Assembly (NCBI GenBank): GCA_015179125.1
Contig: WHVA01000004.1
Coordinates: 372,001 to 436,000, forward strand
Direction of reading: 5' to 3'
DNA from: Gautieria morchelliformis
Taxonomy: Eukaryota; Basidiomycota; Agaricomycetes; Gomphales; Gomphaceae
Length of the DNA stretch: 64,000 nt
The notes under the pieces are model-generated. The model was not told the origin of the DNA. It did no database searches and saw only the letters and a list, made by a program, of their open reading frames with translations. Positions within the stretch are counted from its first letter, which is position 1. Each line of letters begins with the position of its first letter. Of this stretch, positions 42,873-54,018 are shown piece by piece. The position numbers and the translations under genes were made by a program.

Positions 42873-43175
42873 TGTCAAGATTGGATTTTGGGCATTAATA
42901 TCGCATGTTAGTGAACCTGGTGAATGCCGAATAGTGTGTGCGATCTAGTGAATCGCCCAGCGAATAGTACGGAAGAGGTAAGGGTTAAGAAGTAAGAGGG
43001 TTACTCAAAAAGAATTTGCCCTGATCTACAGTCGAAGCGAAATAGCTCATGATACTTGACAATATAACGCGCAAGGTGTCACGGAAAGGTTGTTAAGCAG
43101 CAACAATCCTTTCGCCGACGAAGGTGCTCCTTCGGAACCCTTCGCCAACAGCACTGATAATAGTATGAAGGCTAA

Positions 43176-43931
43176 GAGCTCGTTCAGCTACGGAATTGTA
43201 ATTTACACTTGGAAAACCCAGTGCCAATTGGGATGGTGCGGTCTTGCGATTTCATTTGCTGCGTTTCAGCCCGCCGAACGCAACGCCACCACCTGTGTGA
43301 TTTTGCTCAATTTCACCGAAACCAGCCGAACACTCCTAGTAACTACACTTCTGTCACGTGACAGCGTAGTCAATGTTGCGTCGTTTGGAAGCATGGCCTG
43401 TCTCGATCGAGACAGGGCCGGAAGGCTGCCCAAAGGGCCATTCTGTTGGTGCTTACAGGTGCCCTTGTCACTGCTATAACATTTTCTATCAAAAATGGTA
43501 CTTAGACAAAAAAACCACTACTTAATTAAATGTGCATGAACTTTGTTGCCAGTGCAATGCAGATGCAGTAAAAGCAAGGGTCGCCGCTACCTTCTGATTC
43601 CGCTTGAGTACCTCACGTTGCTTGGAGGAGCGCGACGGCCGAATTGATTTCCTTTTTGGGCTTGTCCGAGCTGGGAGTGGCCATGATGCAATGTCTAGGG
43701 TGGTGTGGTGTAATGATGGAAAGCAATTTGGTTTTTGAAATAATGTGGAATTCAGGTCAGAACCAGAATTCCAAATTACCCATGAAAATTGCAATAGCAG
43801 AAGTAGGCATTCTCCAAAATTGTGCCAGCCGAACAGTCACACAATCTCATGCGATTTCCAGAATCATCTGGAATCGACATCATTTCATTTTGGCTGTGCG
43901 ATTCCACGCAATTCTGTAGCCGAACGGGCTC
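43176..43931. mobile_element. Non-autonomous TIR element (756 bp, TAA target), PIF/Harbinger-like
   Basis: Ends GAGCTCGTTCAGCTACGGAA and, inverted at the right, GAGCCCGTTCGGCTACAGAA, flanked by TAA (43173-43175, 43932-43934). The sister LTR copy (about 17890) is continuous across this point. A 3-bp TAA duplication is the PIF/Harbinger habit. No transposase is encoded. Confidence 0.82.
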
Positions 43932-44529
43932 TAAGGTAGTGAAGGTGAAGTACGAAAACTCACCAGTGGTGCTTAAGCCTCTGGTCGAAGATAGGAATCT
44001 ATAGGAGAGGGCTCAAGACGATGGTCACAGTGAGGTCAAGTATTGCACAAGATAGACATATGATAATTAAACTGGGGAATATACATGCGAATGTAGACTA
44101 CTTAAACCGAATGCTCATATGATGCTACCAAATAGAAAAGAGGCCATCTTGAGTCAGGGTTGGATAGGGGTGCGCAGTAGGGATACAAATAGATGAAACA
44201 CATATACAATAGAATGAAAGGGGAGTGCAAACATGAAACGATGGGGAGGAAAGAGGGCGAAGGTACCTATGTACGAAAACACGCCTTGAGACTTGCATAC
44301 ATGTTACCCTGCACGGACTCTTGGTCTGCTGGGTTGATCCCACACGATCTATGGGTAGGATGTCCCACAAATGCATTCTGGCCATAGGAACACCCAAAGG
44401 TGGTTGAGTTGAGAAGATGATAGGTCCAGTGATGAACCATCAATCCGGGTAAAGGATGTCAATTGTGTTTGATGGCATGGCTACTGGCAAATGATGTGAG
44501 TAGCGAATGGTCGTTTGGCAAATGCAGCG

Positions 44530-45080
44530 AACAGCGAATGGAGCAAAGAGCGAATGGAGCAAAGAGCGAATGGAGCAAAGAGCGAATGGAGCAAAGAGCG
44601 AATGGAGCAAAGAGCGAATGGAGCAAAGAGCGAATGGAGCAAAGAGCGAATGGAGCAAAGAGCGAATGGAGCAAAGAGCGAATGGAGCAAAAGAGCGAAT
44701 GGAGCAAAGAGCGAATGGAGCAAAAGAATGGAGCAAAGAGCGAATGGAGCAAAGAGCGAATGGAGCAAAGAGCGAATGGAGCAAAGAGCGAATGGAGCAA
44801 AGAGCGAATGGAGCAAAGAGCGAATGGAGCAAAGAGCGAATGGAGCAAAGAGCGAATGGAGCAAAGAGCGAATGGAGCAAAGAGCGAATGGAGCAAAGAG
44901 CGAATGGAGCAAAGAGCGAATGGAGCAAAAAGAAAAGACGAATGGAGCAAAGAGCGAATGGAGCAAAGAGCGAATGGAGCAAAGAGCGAATGGAGCAAAG
45001 AGCGAATGGAGCAAAGAGCGAATGGAGCAAAGAGCGAATGGAGCAAAGAGCGAATGGAGCAAAGAGCGAATGGAGCAAAC
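44530..45080 (+). repeat. 16-bp minisatellite, about 34 units
   Basis: Tandem AGCGAATGGAGCAAAG, nearly perfect, with rare changes (one AAAAGAATGG, one AAAAAGAAAAGACG). Because 16 is not a multiple of three and the unit has no stop in any frame used, long spurious open frames appear on both strands. Confidence 0.97.
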
Positions 45081-45539
45081 ATAGAGAAGGTGTGGTGGAA
45101 GGGAAGGGCGAAGCCAAGCGAACATAGAGGAGGAGTGGTGAAAGGGAAAATAGGGATAGCTGGGTACAAGCAATAAATGGGTCATTACAACTGTATAGAG
45201 TGAAAACTTCAGCGAAGCTAATTCGCCCTGCCCTGCAGTGGTACGAGTCCCATTGAGTCCAACCTGCATGGAGGCTGTAACTGACATTATCCAAATGCGT
45301 CCTGAGCATGTGGGTCTGTCATGGAGTGGGAGTTTAACAGATGATGGGTTCTATGATGGATGATGGCCCCAACACCTGGGTTCCTGACAGGAATGATGCG
45401 AATAGCGAATGTGAAAGCAGTATGGTGACGAATATTTTGGCGAGGTATTTGCTGGTTCAGGAAGTCGTTCGCTAGTTTGGGAGGTCGTTTGCTGTGTGTT
45501 GAGGGATGATTCACAGAATAAACGAATCATGGCAAGGGG

Positions 45540-46773
45540 CTGATGTGTTCTACCTGAGGGGCTTCTTGAAATATCTGTGTATTTTATCTGGTTTTATTGA
45601 TAAACCAATTAATACTCAAATGTATTAGAATTGCCCTTCTGATGAGCAGTCCTGGGCACATAGATATGATATGATGGTCCGGTGGCTATCGTTGAGTATC
45701 TAATCAGTGAGGTGTAACTGATATCAATCCGAGTACTTGGCTCAGTGATGGAAATGATCGTTGAATGGACATAGCTAGTTATCTGTAGGGTTCGCAAATC
45801 TGTAGAATCAGATAATAAAACAAGCAACTGATTTATAGTTAGTATATGAGCTTCCCTTGAGATCCAATGTATATGTGCCTGCATATATACTTGATCTCCA
45901 TGTCCCTTCCAAAGGACAATCAAATAACTTTGACACACTATTCTACTCACATCCCGCGAGTTCTGATGTCTCCATACAACACTTGTGGTGCTATAGAAAT
46001 ATTTCTATTGTTTTGCCCCCACTCGAACCAACTCCCTGATCCAGCGCTTGATCAAGACACAGGCACCTTGCTCGGTTAGATCTATCAGCTGATGGGAAGC
46101 CACCGACTGATGCATATTACATCATGATATCATCAGCATATACACGGTTCCCTTAACCAGTGATCATGCTGGTTAATCATTAGACAATTCTTTCTAAAAA
46201 CTCTGTGATAGTATTTTCAATATATTCTCATTTAAGGAATGTGATTGTTGGACTTAAAGGGAGTCCAACCATGGAATTATCACAACAGGGCTCAGGCACA
46301 CCCTTTATAGCTCGCTCTTGCACACTCCTATCGGCACTCGCCCGCTGTGCCCCGCACCTCGCATAGGTAAACCGCAGCCCACTCACATGCTGCGCCCCCG
46401 CTAACCGAGGTATATATCCGCAGGTTCAATTTGCTCTCCCTCCCTTCCCTTCCCTGCGTAGCACAACACTTTTTCCCACTGGGTTTTTATTGCCACGTGC
46501 TGCCAGGCTTCCGGACATTTTTTCCACTGATTCCGTTGCTTACTTGTATATTTACGGACTATGCTATGCAATCTCATTCCTCGCCAGACGCCTGCCGTAT
46601 TCCCGAAAAGCTCACTCCCCACCCCACTGCGAGCCAGCGCAATTCACGTCCAGATTCGCCGGGCTTAGTCAGTCCGTGCATACACCCAGCAAATGGCGAA
46701 TATTACAACACACTCATTCCTGAGTGTTTTACAACCAATTTTATTCTTTTAATCTAACGTAAAATACAAGAAT
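45540..46773. repeat. Downstream flank of P450 copy B (segmental duplicate of 24100-25741)
   Basis: Collinear with the copy A flank with small indels and a deletion relative to 24400-24780. No gene recognised. TTGGACTTAAAGGGAGTCCAA, an imperfect palindrome, is conserved in both (25177 and 46248). Confidence 0.82.
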
Positions 46774-49170
46774 TTACAGGTGCTTGAGTGCGTCTCGAGC
46801 GGCATCCGCCTCACGTTCGATAGCGGTTGCTATCCCGGGACGAGGTGTGATGCTGCACTTGAAGTGCTCCGGTTCGATCTAGAGGTGATGGGGGTTCAAG
46901 GAAGGGGTAGAAGAGTGAAGCGAACTAAGAAAGGGACCGGGACAGGATCCTAAGGCAACTCACATTGACCCCGTTGTATACGCATATGTATCCACCACCA
47001 CGCCTTCCTTTGCCTGAACCTCAAACGAGTAGCACAAGTTAGCAAGCACGAGGAAGATTGACTGTGCGGCAAGATAGCGCCCTGGACAGATTCTGAGGGG
47101 AACCAAGGTCATCGTTAGTTGATCTACTAAAGGCAAATGAAAGGTCGACTGGAAGTAACTGGAACACAAGAAAAACGACCTGGAGAGGAACGAGTCGACG
47201 TACCATCTTCCGAACCCAAACGCAGCATGCCCCTTCCAGAGCTCGCCAACGCCGCCCGGGCGATCGATCCAGCGGCGCGGCTCGAAGAGCTGCGGGTCAT
47301 ATTTCTGGCCGTAAGTTTGCGGGCTGGCGGACCGCATTAACATTCAGGACAATTTAGTAGAACGCAAGAGAGGGAAAAGGATATAGGGATGGAAGAGACA
47401 GACATACTTGAAGCACATCCCCCAGTGGTTTGGGACAAGTATCGTGCCAGCAGGGATACGCATCCCATGGTACCAGTCATCCTCCGTCGTCGTCGCCATA
47501 TGAGGCAGTCCTGCAGAAACACCAGATCAGTAAGTATTAGTATAGAATGTCCAAATAATGGACGGACATGTACCGCCTGCCGTCACCGTCCTCCAGCGGA
47601 GGGTCTGCTTACACATTGCGCGCACATATTCGCACTGCTCGAATTCGGCCATCGTCGGCGGGTTGTCACCACATACACTGACCACCTCCCCCTGCGCGGT
47701 TTTGAATGCCTCGGGGTACGAGATAGCGGCAAGGACGAAGGTCGAGGTTGCAGCGGCCGTTGTGTCTGTACCGGCTTCGAACCTACACAGTGGGCCATAC
47801 ATTCAGTGAACTTACTCACGAATGAGTACATCACTCTGTCTCACATTGTCCCGGCCAAGTAAGCCACATCCAGTTCGTCCATCTCGAACCGTTCCCGGTC
47901 CTCCCACAAGTGCATCGCAAACGCGTTATCTGCCGCCAGCTCGCCACGCGCGACCTTTTCCCGTACGCTACGAAGGAGGCCTAAGAATACGCGCTGGTTG
48001 AGTGCGCGCTGGTCCAGCGCGGCAGCGCGCCATGGGGAGAGTACGTCTGGGAGGCGGTCGAGCGAGGGGAGGAGGTCGACCAGGTGTGTTCCAGGGTTCG
48101 CAGATGCAAGCATGCGTTCCAGTACTGCATACGAGCATTGAGACGTCATAAATGAGGGTGAGAATGGTGGGGAGGGTCTGTTTCGCGTACCGTCATAGAC
48201 CTCAGCGATCTGGAAACCAAATTGACCAGGAGGCTGGTCAGACTTGTGGGGTACAGTGAAAAGCTATGCTCATGGCTTTGCGATTCCCGTCTTCGGAGTC
48301 GAGGCCATAACAGACTACAAAGGGATCATCCCGTGGATCAGTGCCTGTATTCATTGCTCTATATACCGTGAACCGATACAACATACTCTTCAGCATGACA
48401 TTTGCAGAGTATTGCCGGAAGTGGTCCATGAACCTTGCGGGCGTGCGCAGGACGTCGCGCATGAGTAGCTTAGTTTCGGCGGTCTGGATGGGGACGTAGG
48501 TGGGCGATTTTTGGAGGGTCACTTCGCGCTGGAAAGCGGCGCGATGCTGGCGCCATGTGTCACCGTACGGGAGGAATACTAGGCGTTTATTTGTGGATGC
48601 ATAGCTTGAGACGGCAGCGACGCGACGGCGCAAATTCAATTATGGCCCAATAACGGTCGAATAGTCATGTGTTAAGTTATGTGAATAAGGTGCATGCCGC
48701 ATGGTAATGAAAAAGACGTACTCGTCGGCTACTACGAGCCGTGGGCGCGAGGAATAATTCGCTGCGCGTTTTTCCAGCTGCACCCGGCAAGTGATTGGTG
48801 CGCAGTCGCGACGTAGAGGATTCCGCAAGAGCTCACGAGTTCAACACCTACTGTGTAGTCATTTACTATGACCATATCCTGGCCTGCTATGTTCAAGTAT
48901 ACGAGTGGTGAGTCAAATTGCTGTGCAAGCTTGTCGAACCATATCCAGGGTCGTATCGGGGGCCTACATGAGAATTGGTATGAGCGCGATGTCGTACTAG
49001 GTAACTAGCTGCACAAACATAAGATGGAGGTGCCCTATCAGTGGCAACCCTTTGGGGCTGGGCGGAAGATTCGTGCGCCGCTTCTTGATGGACAAGAGGT
49101 AGAGGAATACGCAGCAGCAGAAAGTGCCAAGCGTACTTGCAAGAAATAAATTACTTAGGAGGGAACCCAT
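46774..49170 (-). pseudogene. Cytochrome P450, copy B (probably inactive)
   Basis: Multi-exon minus-strand gene from ATG 49170. It has a signal-anchor helix (NLFLASTLGTFCCCVFLYLL), a basic stop and a proline-rich hinge (LPPSPKGLPLIGHL), LYKRAANYSSRP-like (here LEKRAANYSSRPRLVVADEY), VFLPYGDTWRQHRAAFQRE (helix C), FEAGTDTTAAATS (helix I), FEPRRW, FGFGR and, after an intron, ICPGRYLA, ending ALKHL at 46774. The K-helix reads KQTLRWR where copy A has KETLRWR: the invariant Glu of ExxR is Gln. The Arg codon of the heme loop would be TG/A after splicing. Either lesion should abolish activity. No transposon interrupts it. Usual length about 500 residues. Confidence 0.8.
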
Positions 49171-50087
49171 GATCGATTTTGTGGGGAGTCCGGTCAAAGC
49201 TTGTAGGTGAAGAACAGTAACGAACCATTGTCTTCATCCATGCTGGCCTGGGAGTTTATCTGCCAGTGTCCGAGTCGTCTGTCTCATCGTCTTACATGAC
49301 GTTTGACGTCGTAAGACATATCAGGTGACTAGCCTCTCGGTCTGTTGTCTCATATCCCATTCACCAACACGCCCATGGCAATCGTACTCCGCTCACCTTT
49401 CTCCGTTCATCTAGAACTCATCTACGTCTTCACATTTTTTTTATTCTCAAGACGCACATGACCATTCGAGTCCACACGGAATTCCAAGGCCGACTCGAAG
49501 GCTCGGCTCATGTATGTCATCCTTGTGCAAAGTTAGCCCTGTAAACACGACAGGTGGAGGGTATTCAAGTTGAGCAAGTCGTGGGCTGCTGCGTTTTTGT
49601 GTATTGTATTACATAATTTTATTGGACGACTTTCCTATTCCGTGGGGGTGCTTAGGGGGGACTCATGTGCCACGCACGATCCTTATGGAAACACCCCATA
49701 TCCAAAAAATAATAACCACGTATTATCGAGGGATGCCACACACCCCGCTTCGCCCCAGATTACAGTCGACCGATATCTCGACGGCTTCCCAAAAATAATC
49801 AGTAAGTCAGCTAACTGTTACCCAAATACCTCTTTTGCGATCTTTCACTGTTTGTCCAAATATAATCGACTCGTCATCCAAATATCGTCCCAAGATGCCC
49901 AAATGTCACTAGGTACGAAACCTTTACTGGGGTCGGCGTCCCGCGCTCCCCACCGCCTTGAATATAGTAGTGTAAAATAGCATCAAGAAAACTAAATACG
50001 TCGCCCTAAGCTTACGGTGCACTGGGCAATTCGCAGCGGGGAGCTAGATCCGGCCGCCTAATCTCCAGCTGTGACGTCACGTTGCTT
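49171..50087. other. Intergenic, no gene recognised
   Basis: Upstream of P450 copy B. A 136-codon plus-strand open frame (49570-49980) has no recognisable domain and ordinary composition, and I do not support it as a gene. Confidence 0.45.
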
Positions 50088-50925
50088 TTAGACCATGTAT
50101 TTCCATATTAGTACAGTCCCCAATATACAATATTTATGTGCACGCACCAATATTACAGAGGGTGGTATTTGGGGAGACGCGGACGTGCTCGACGCCACGG
50201 GCGTGGAGAAGGGCGCGGGGGAGTGTGAGGCGCGGCGTGTGCGCTGGCAAAGCGGAAGTCGGTGGAGTGGTGTGGGAATGCGGGCCGGGCGCAGGCGCGG
50301 GGGTACGGCGATGAAGGGCGGGAGCGGGGCAAGCGCGGAGTGTGTGGGGAGGTGGTGGAGGGACAGGGGGGGGGGGAGGAGGAGTGCCGTGCGCGCGGTG
50401 TGACCCGTGCTTCGAGGCACGCATGTATGCCTGTCAAACAGTGGGGTGTTAAGAAAAAATGGTGGTGCTATAGCGGGGGCTGAGTTAAAGTCAGCGTGTT
50501 TGCCGCCTGGTTCACAGAAAGGGAATGTCTGCGCGCGTGGTATAAACGAAGCATCGTTTCGAATGCCTGGTGCCTCAGAGTCAGAGTCATATTCCTCTGG
50601 TGAGCTGTCAGAAATAGATGGCGTTAATTCATCTTCTTCATGCCAGGTGGTGGGCTGCTCCGGAGGACTAGGGCCGAGAGAACAGAGCAGAAAGAGGTTC
50701 AGAGTTATCGAGTGCAAACTGATGAACAGGCAGCTGATGCTGGTCCGAGAGTGAGCCAGATGCCTCAGAGCCACACCAGTCATCTGCATCATCATCCTGG
50801 CTACATGAATAGAGATCATTGCCCTTTATTTCTTGTATCTCCCTCGTGTCAACAGCAAGCATGTAGTTGTCCGGAAGGGTTTCTGGATCGGGGGAGAAAG
50901 AATCAGCATTACCATCACCATCCAA
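50088..50925 (-). pseudogene. Possible acidic protein remnant, two frames
   Basis: One frame (50925-50668) encodes an Asp/Glu/Ser-rich segment (DGDGNADSFSPDPETLPDNY, SCSQDDDADDWCGSEASGS). A second overlapping frame continues acidic (WHEEDELTPSISDSSPEEYD) down to about 50560. Together they look like the acidic N-terminal region of a larger protein such as a transposase, shifted by a frameshift near 50670. The remaining part to 50088 is Pro/Ser/His-rich low-complexity translation of GC-rich DNA. Function unknown. Confidence 0.3.
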
Positions 50926-52191
50926 ATTAATGTCTCCGGTATCAGATTAGTGTTCGTGAGCTCTAGGGCTTCAGCGCTCAGCATCCTGGTGCAGCCGTGT
51001 TGGTGCCGTTTGATTGTCCGGCTTTGTTACCAGGGGAGAACGACATTTTTGCACAGGGTTCATTCACGGGCAGCGACGCAGACCACTCTACGAGTCGTGG
51101 TGTCAAACAAGCCTAGCTATAGCTCAGAGCAGTGAGAGCGTTGAACGTTGAAGACGGACGCGACACGGCCTCACGTGACTAGCTGTGGCACAGAACTCCG
51201 CTCTTGTGTCCCGCCGCGACCAGCCTAAGTCAAATTCTGACGCAGGTGCACTAAGTATATAGTATTGCTTATAGCTACGTAGCGCCGGAAGCTCGAGCTC
51301 AGCTCGCCACTTTTCGCACCGGAGATATTTCAAATGTCATCCAGGAATAAACCCGGCGATACCCCGATGCAAATCTGGATGAAGGATGGTTTGAAAATTG
51401 GTACATACAAAAGTCATCAGGCGATTTTTTGGTCTAAAACGCGGTGTCACCTAAAGTCGATATCTGCCAAATGAGCGTGGACGCCGTGTCGGCATTTGGC
51501 CAAAGCGCACAGTTGGTAACCGGTAAGCACCAATTTGCAAATTTCGCATTTTGAGCCTGGCGGCGGCTTACTTATGGACACTGTAGACTTGTCTTGAGCT
51601 ATACATGTTGGCACCAGCTCAGAGTTTGCCAATCTTTTCAAGCTGGACTTAGAGGACATCGATGCATGCGATACATTATATGGTAGCGTGTGCGTTGTCA
51701 TTTCTTCATGGCCTGATGGGGGCTAGCTGCGTGGATCGGCTGCTTAATTGGCAGCTCCGTCTCACCCATAGATGGTGTCCTTACAGTAAACATGTCTTCA
51801 GTTCTGTGTGGTGAACTATATACAAACCATCGAGGCAGAGCTTGTGCTTGAGCTTTCCTGTGTAGCTAGCTCTGGGACACAGCGGGCTAACTAATGTAAG
51901 TATGCAAACATGCTCTCTGCTGACGTCAACTGCCAATCAGAGTGTCTATCGGGTGTGTCCGACGCTTCTTCTTCCATTTCTGTCTTACTAAAGTAGTGGC
52001 CGTTCCACTGCCGATAACTGTAACTTCTCGTAACTTCTTAAAATTAAAGTCTGGATCCCTTAATACACTTTTACGGGACGGTACCGATTGGAAGCCGTAA
52101 ACATGGTCTCTGGAAGCAGGTGAGATTGTGTTCTCCTTGACGAGTTTACCCTAGTTGAAAGGTCTTCACAGGAGCTTTAGACTAAAGAGCC
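50926..52191. other. Intergenic, no gene recognised
   Basis: No domain or repeat match. It includes the promoter region of the monooxygenase at its right end. Confidence 0.45.
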
Positions 52192-54018
52192 ATGCCAGTC
52201 CCAAAATTTAGAGTCGCAATCTGGTGAGGATACCGTGTATATTCCTGCTCTTGTAAGGTGTAATTGTGATTATTTTCAAGTGGGGGAGGAATAGGTGGTC
52301 TCACTCTAGCTCTGGCTTTAGCTGCCTATGATGATATTGCCATTGACATTTACGAGGCTGCTGGATGCTTTCATGACATTGGCGCAGGGATCGGCATATG
52401 GGGTAGAGGGATCGCAGCTTTGAGGCGGCTGGGCCTGGAGGAGAGTATTCGTGCCATCGCAACAGCGCCGGCAGGTACGCATGAAGGTGAGAAAGGTACA
52501 CATCCAGCGCGATCCTGAGGTTGTAATGCCGCATGTCTCCAAGGCGTGAAGTTTGAGTTGAGAAAATCCGATCAGACTTCTGGAGAAGAACCTTTCGGAT
52601 ATTTAGAAATGTCCAGTTGGTCGCCCCCTCTCTCTTCGTCGTTACCTTTTGCTCACCTTTGCCGTTGCCTAAAGCCAACCTTGGATTACATCGTTCCCAG
52701 TTCATCGACTTGCTCGTCAACATGCTTTCTGAGACCAATCGCGTAAACACATACTTCGGAAAACGATGCGTCTCTTTCAGGCAGGACACGGATGCGGCCC
52801 TTATCGACCAGTCCGCGATGGATTCTGTGACACTCCACTTCACTGATGGTACCTGTGCGACATGCGATGTCCTTGTCGGAAGCGATGGAATCAAGAGTGC
52901 AGTTCGTGGAGAACTAATGAGCTGCAGAACAGAGCCGACCACAAACAAATATGCACCAAACACGACCAATGATGAGAGGAGATTTGCTGGCACTACTTTC
53001 AGTGGCACCGTGGCGTATCGTGCTCTGGTGAAACCTGAGGACCTGAAAGCAGTCGCCGGAGACCACAGCGCAATTTCTGGGCGGAAGATGGTGTGTTCCC
53101 AATATCATGGTGCCATATATATACCGAGGTTGACGACAAAATTTCAGTATTGTGGAAGGAACCGGGTGAGGCGTATTTCGGCAGCTTTGTATGACATGTT
53201 CTGCTCAATCTGGACTTCGTTCTACAGCACGTTGTGACATATCCTGTTGGAGGCGGTCGTTTCCTCAACTTTATCGCCTATTCATCTGATCCCGCAGGAC
53301 AAGCGGAGTGGGGAAGTCAAGCGTGGGTGGCAGAGGCGGACCATGCTGAACTTTCTGATCAATTCCAAGACTTTGAACCTGAGGTTCAGGCGCTCTTGAA
53401 GGTAGGTATATCCCATAAACCGTCGGTCCATTTTGGAGTGGAAGCTCAACTCTGGCCAACTTAAAGTGTGTCGATAAGTCGTCCAGGTGGGCGATATATG
53501 ACGTGGAACCACTTGAATTCTGGTCAAGGGGTCGCGTCACTTTGTTGGGAGATGCAGCGAGTAACTTCCACCAATAAGGTTGATCACATACTTACACTGT
53601 CATTAGGCCCACGCTACCACGCCTTTTCTCGGTGCCGGAGGCGGCCAAGTCCTTGAGGTATATCTATTTTCCCTAGCTGGTCGGGTGAAGCTGAATCTTC
53701 TCGGATGCACAGGATGCCTATGTCCTCTCCCGCCTTCTAGGCTCCTCCTTTGCAACATGTGATACGCTTCCCGCTGTGCTTCTGGCATACGAGCGAGTGA
53801 GAGCACCGAGAGCAAACCAAGTCATATATCGTTCTCGTGAAGCTAGACGCGCTTTCGAGTTCTTGGAGGAGTATGATGGTCGTTCTACTGAGCACGTGGC
53901 GCAAGCTTTGAACAGCCTCTCTGAATGGTTGTGCGAGGGAAGAGGGGACCCGGAAGACGACGTACGGGAGGCTGAGAGATTGATAAAGGAGCTATTGGCG
54001 ACTGAATTGGAGATGTAG
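52192..54018 (+). CDS. FAD-dependent monooxygenase, salicylate-hydroxylase-like
   Basis: Multi-exon gene. Exon 1 (52192-52223) and exon 2 (52281-52474) join to give VAICGGGIGGLTLALALA, the GxGxxG FAD-binding fold; exon 3 starts at 52544. Later blocks are LHRSQFIDLLV, CDVLVGSDGIKSAVR (the DG motif) and GRVTLLGDAAHATTPFLGAG (the GD motif binding FAD ribose and phosphate). The last exon ends at TAG 54018 after TELEM. Order and spacing fit group A flavoprotein hydroxylases of about 420-450 residues, which use NAD(P)H and O2 to hydroxylate aromatics. The GD motif is split by an intron whose best donor is GC (GCGAGT). Some middle junctions, around 52610-52680, are not settled and may hide a lesion. 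Confidence 0.8.

Larger units (their letters stand above)
42873..45534. mobile_element. LTR copy (2,662 bp) of the GCGAA-rich family, swollen by a MITE and a minisatellite
   Basis: Edges TGTCAAGATTGGATTTTGG and AATCATGGCA. The flanks AGTGG (42868-42872) and AGGGG (45535-45539) are a 5-bp TSD with one change. The paralogous empty site at 24110 reads GCACAGTGGCTGATGTG. Relative to the 1.33-kb copy at 17579-18906 it contains a 756-bp inverted-repeat element and about 550 bp of 16-bp repeats. No retroviral gene remains. Confidence 0.82.

Noticed and set aside
44530..45080. CRISPR-like array
   Set aside because: Units are contiguous with no unique spacers and the genome is eukaryotic; it is a minisatellite.
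44459..45309. Long open frames of 190-290 codons on both strands (SEWSKERMEQRANGAK-like and CSIRSLLHSLFAPFAL-like peptides)
   Set aside because: They are translations of the 16-bp minisatellite, which lacks stops in several frames; the repeat period and absence of any domain argue against genes.
49570..49980. 136-codon plus-strand open frame
   Set aside because: No domain, no convincing intron or promoter context, and composition like the surrounding intergenic DNA.
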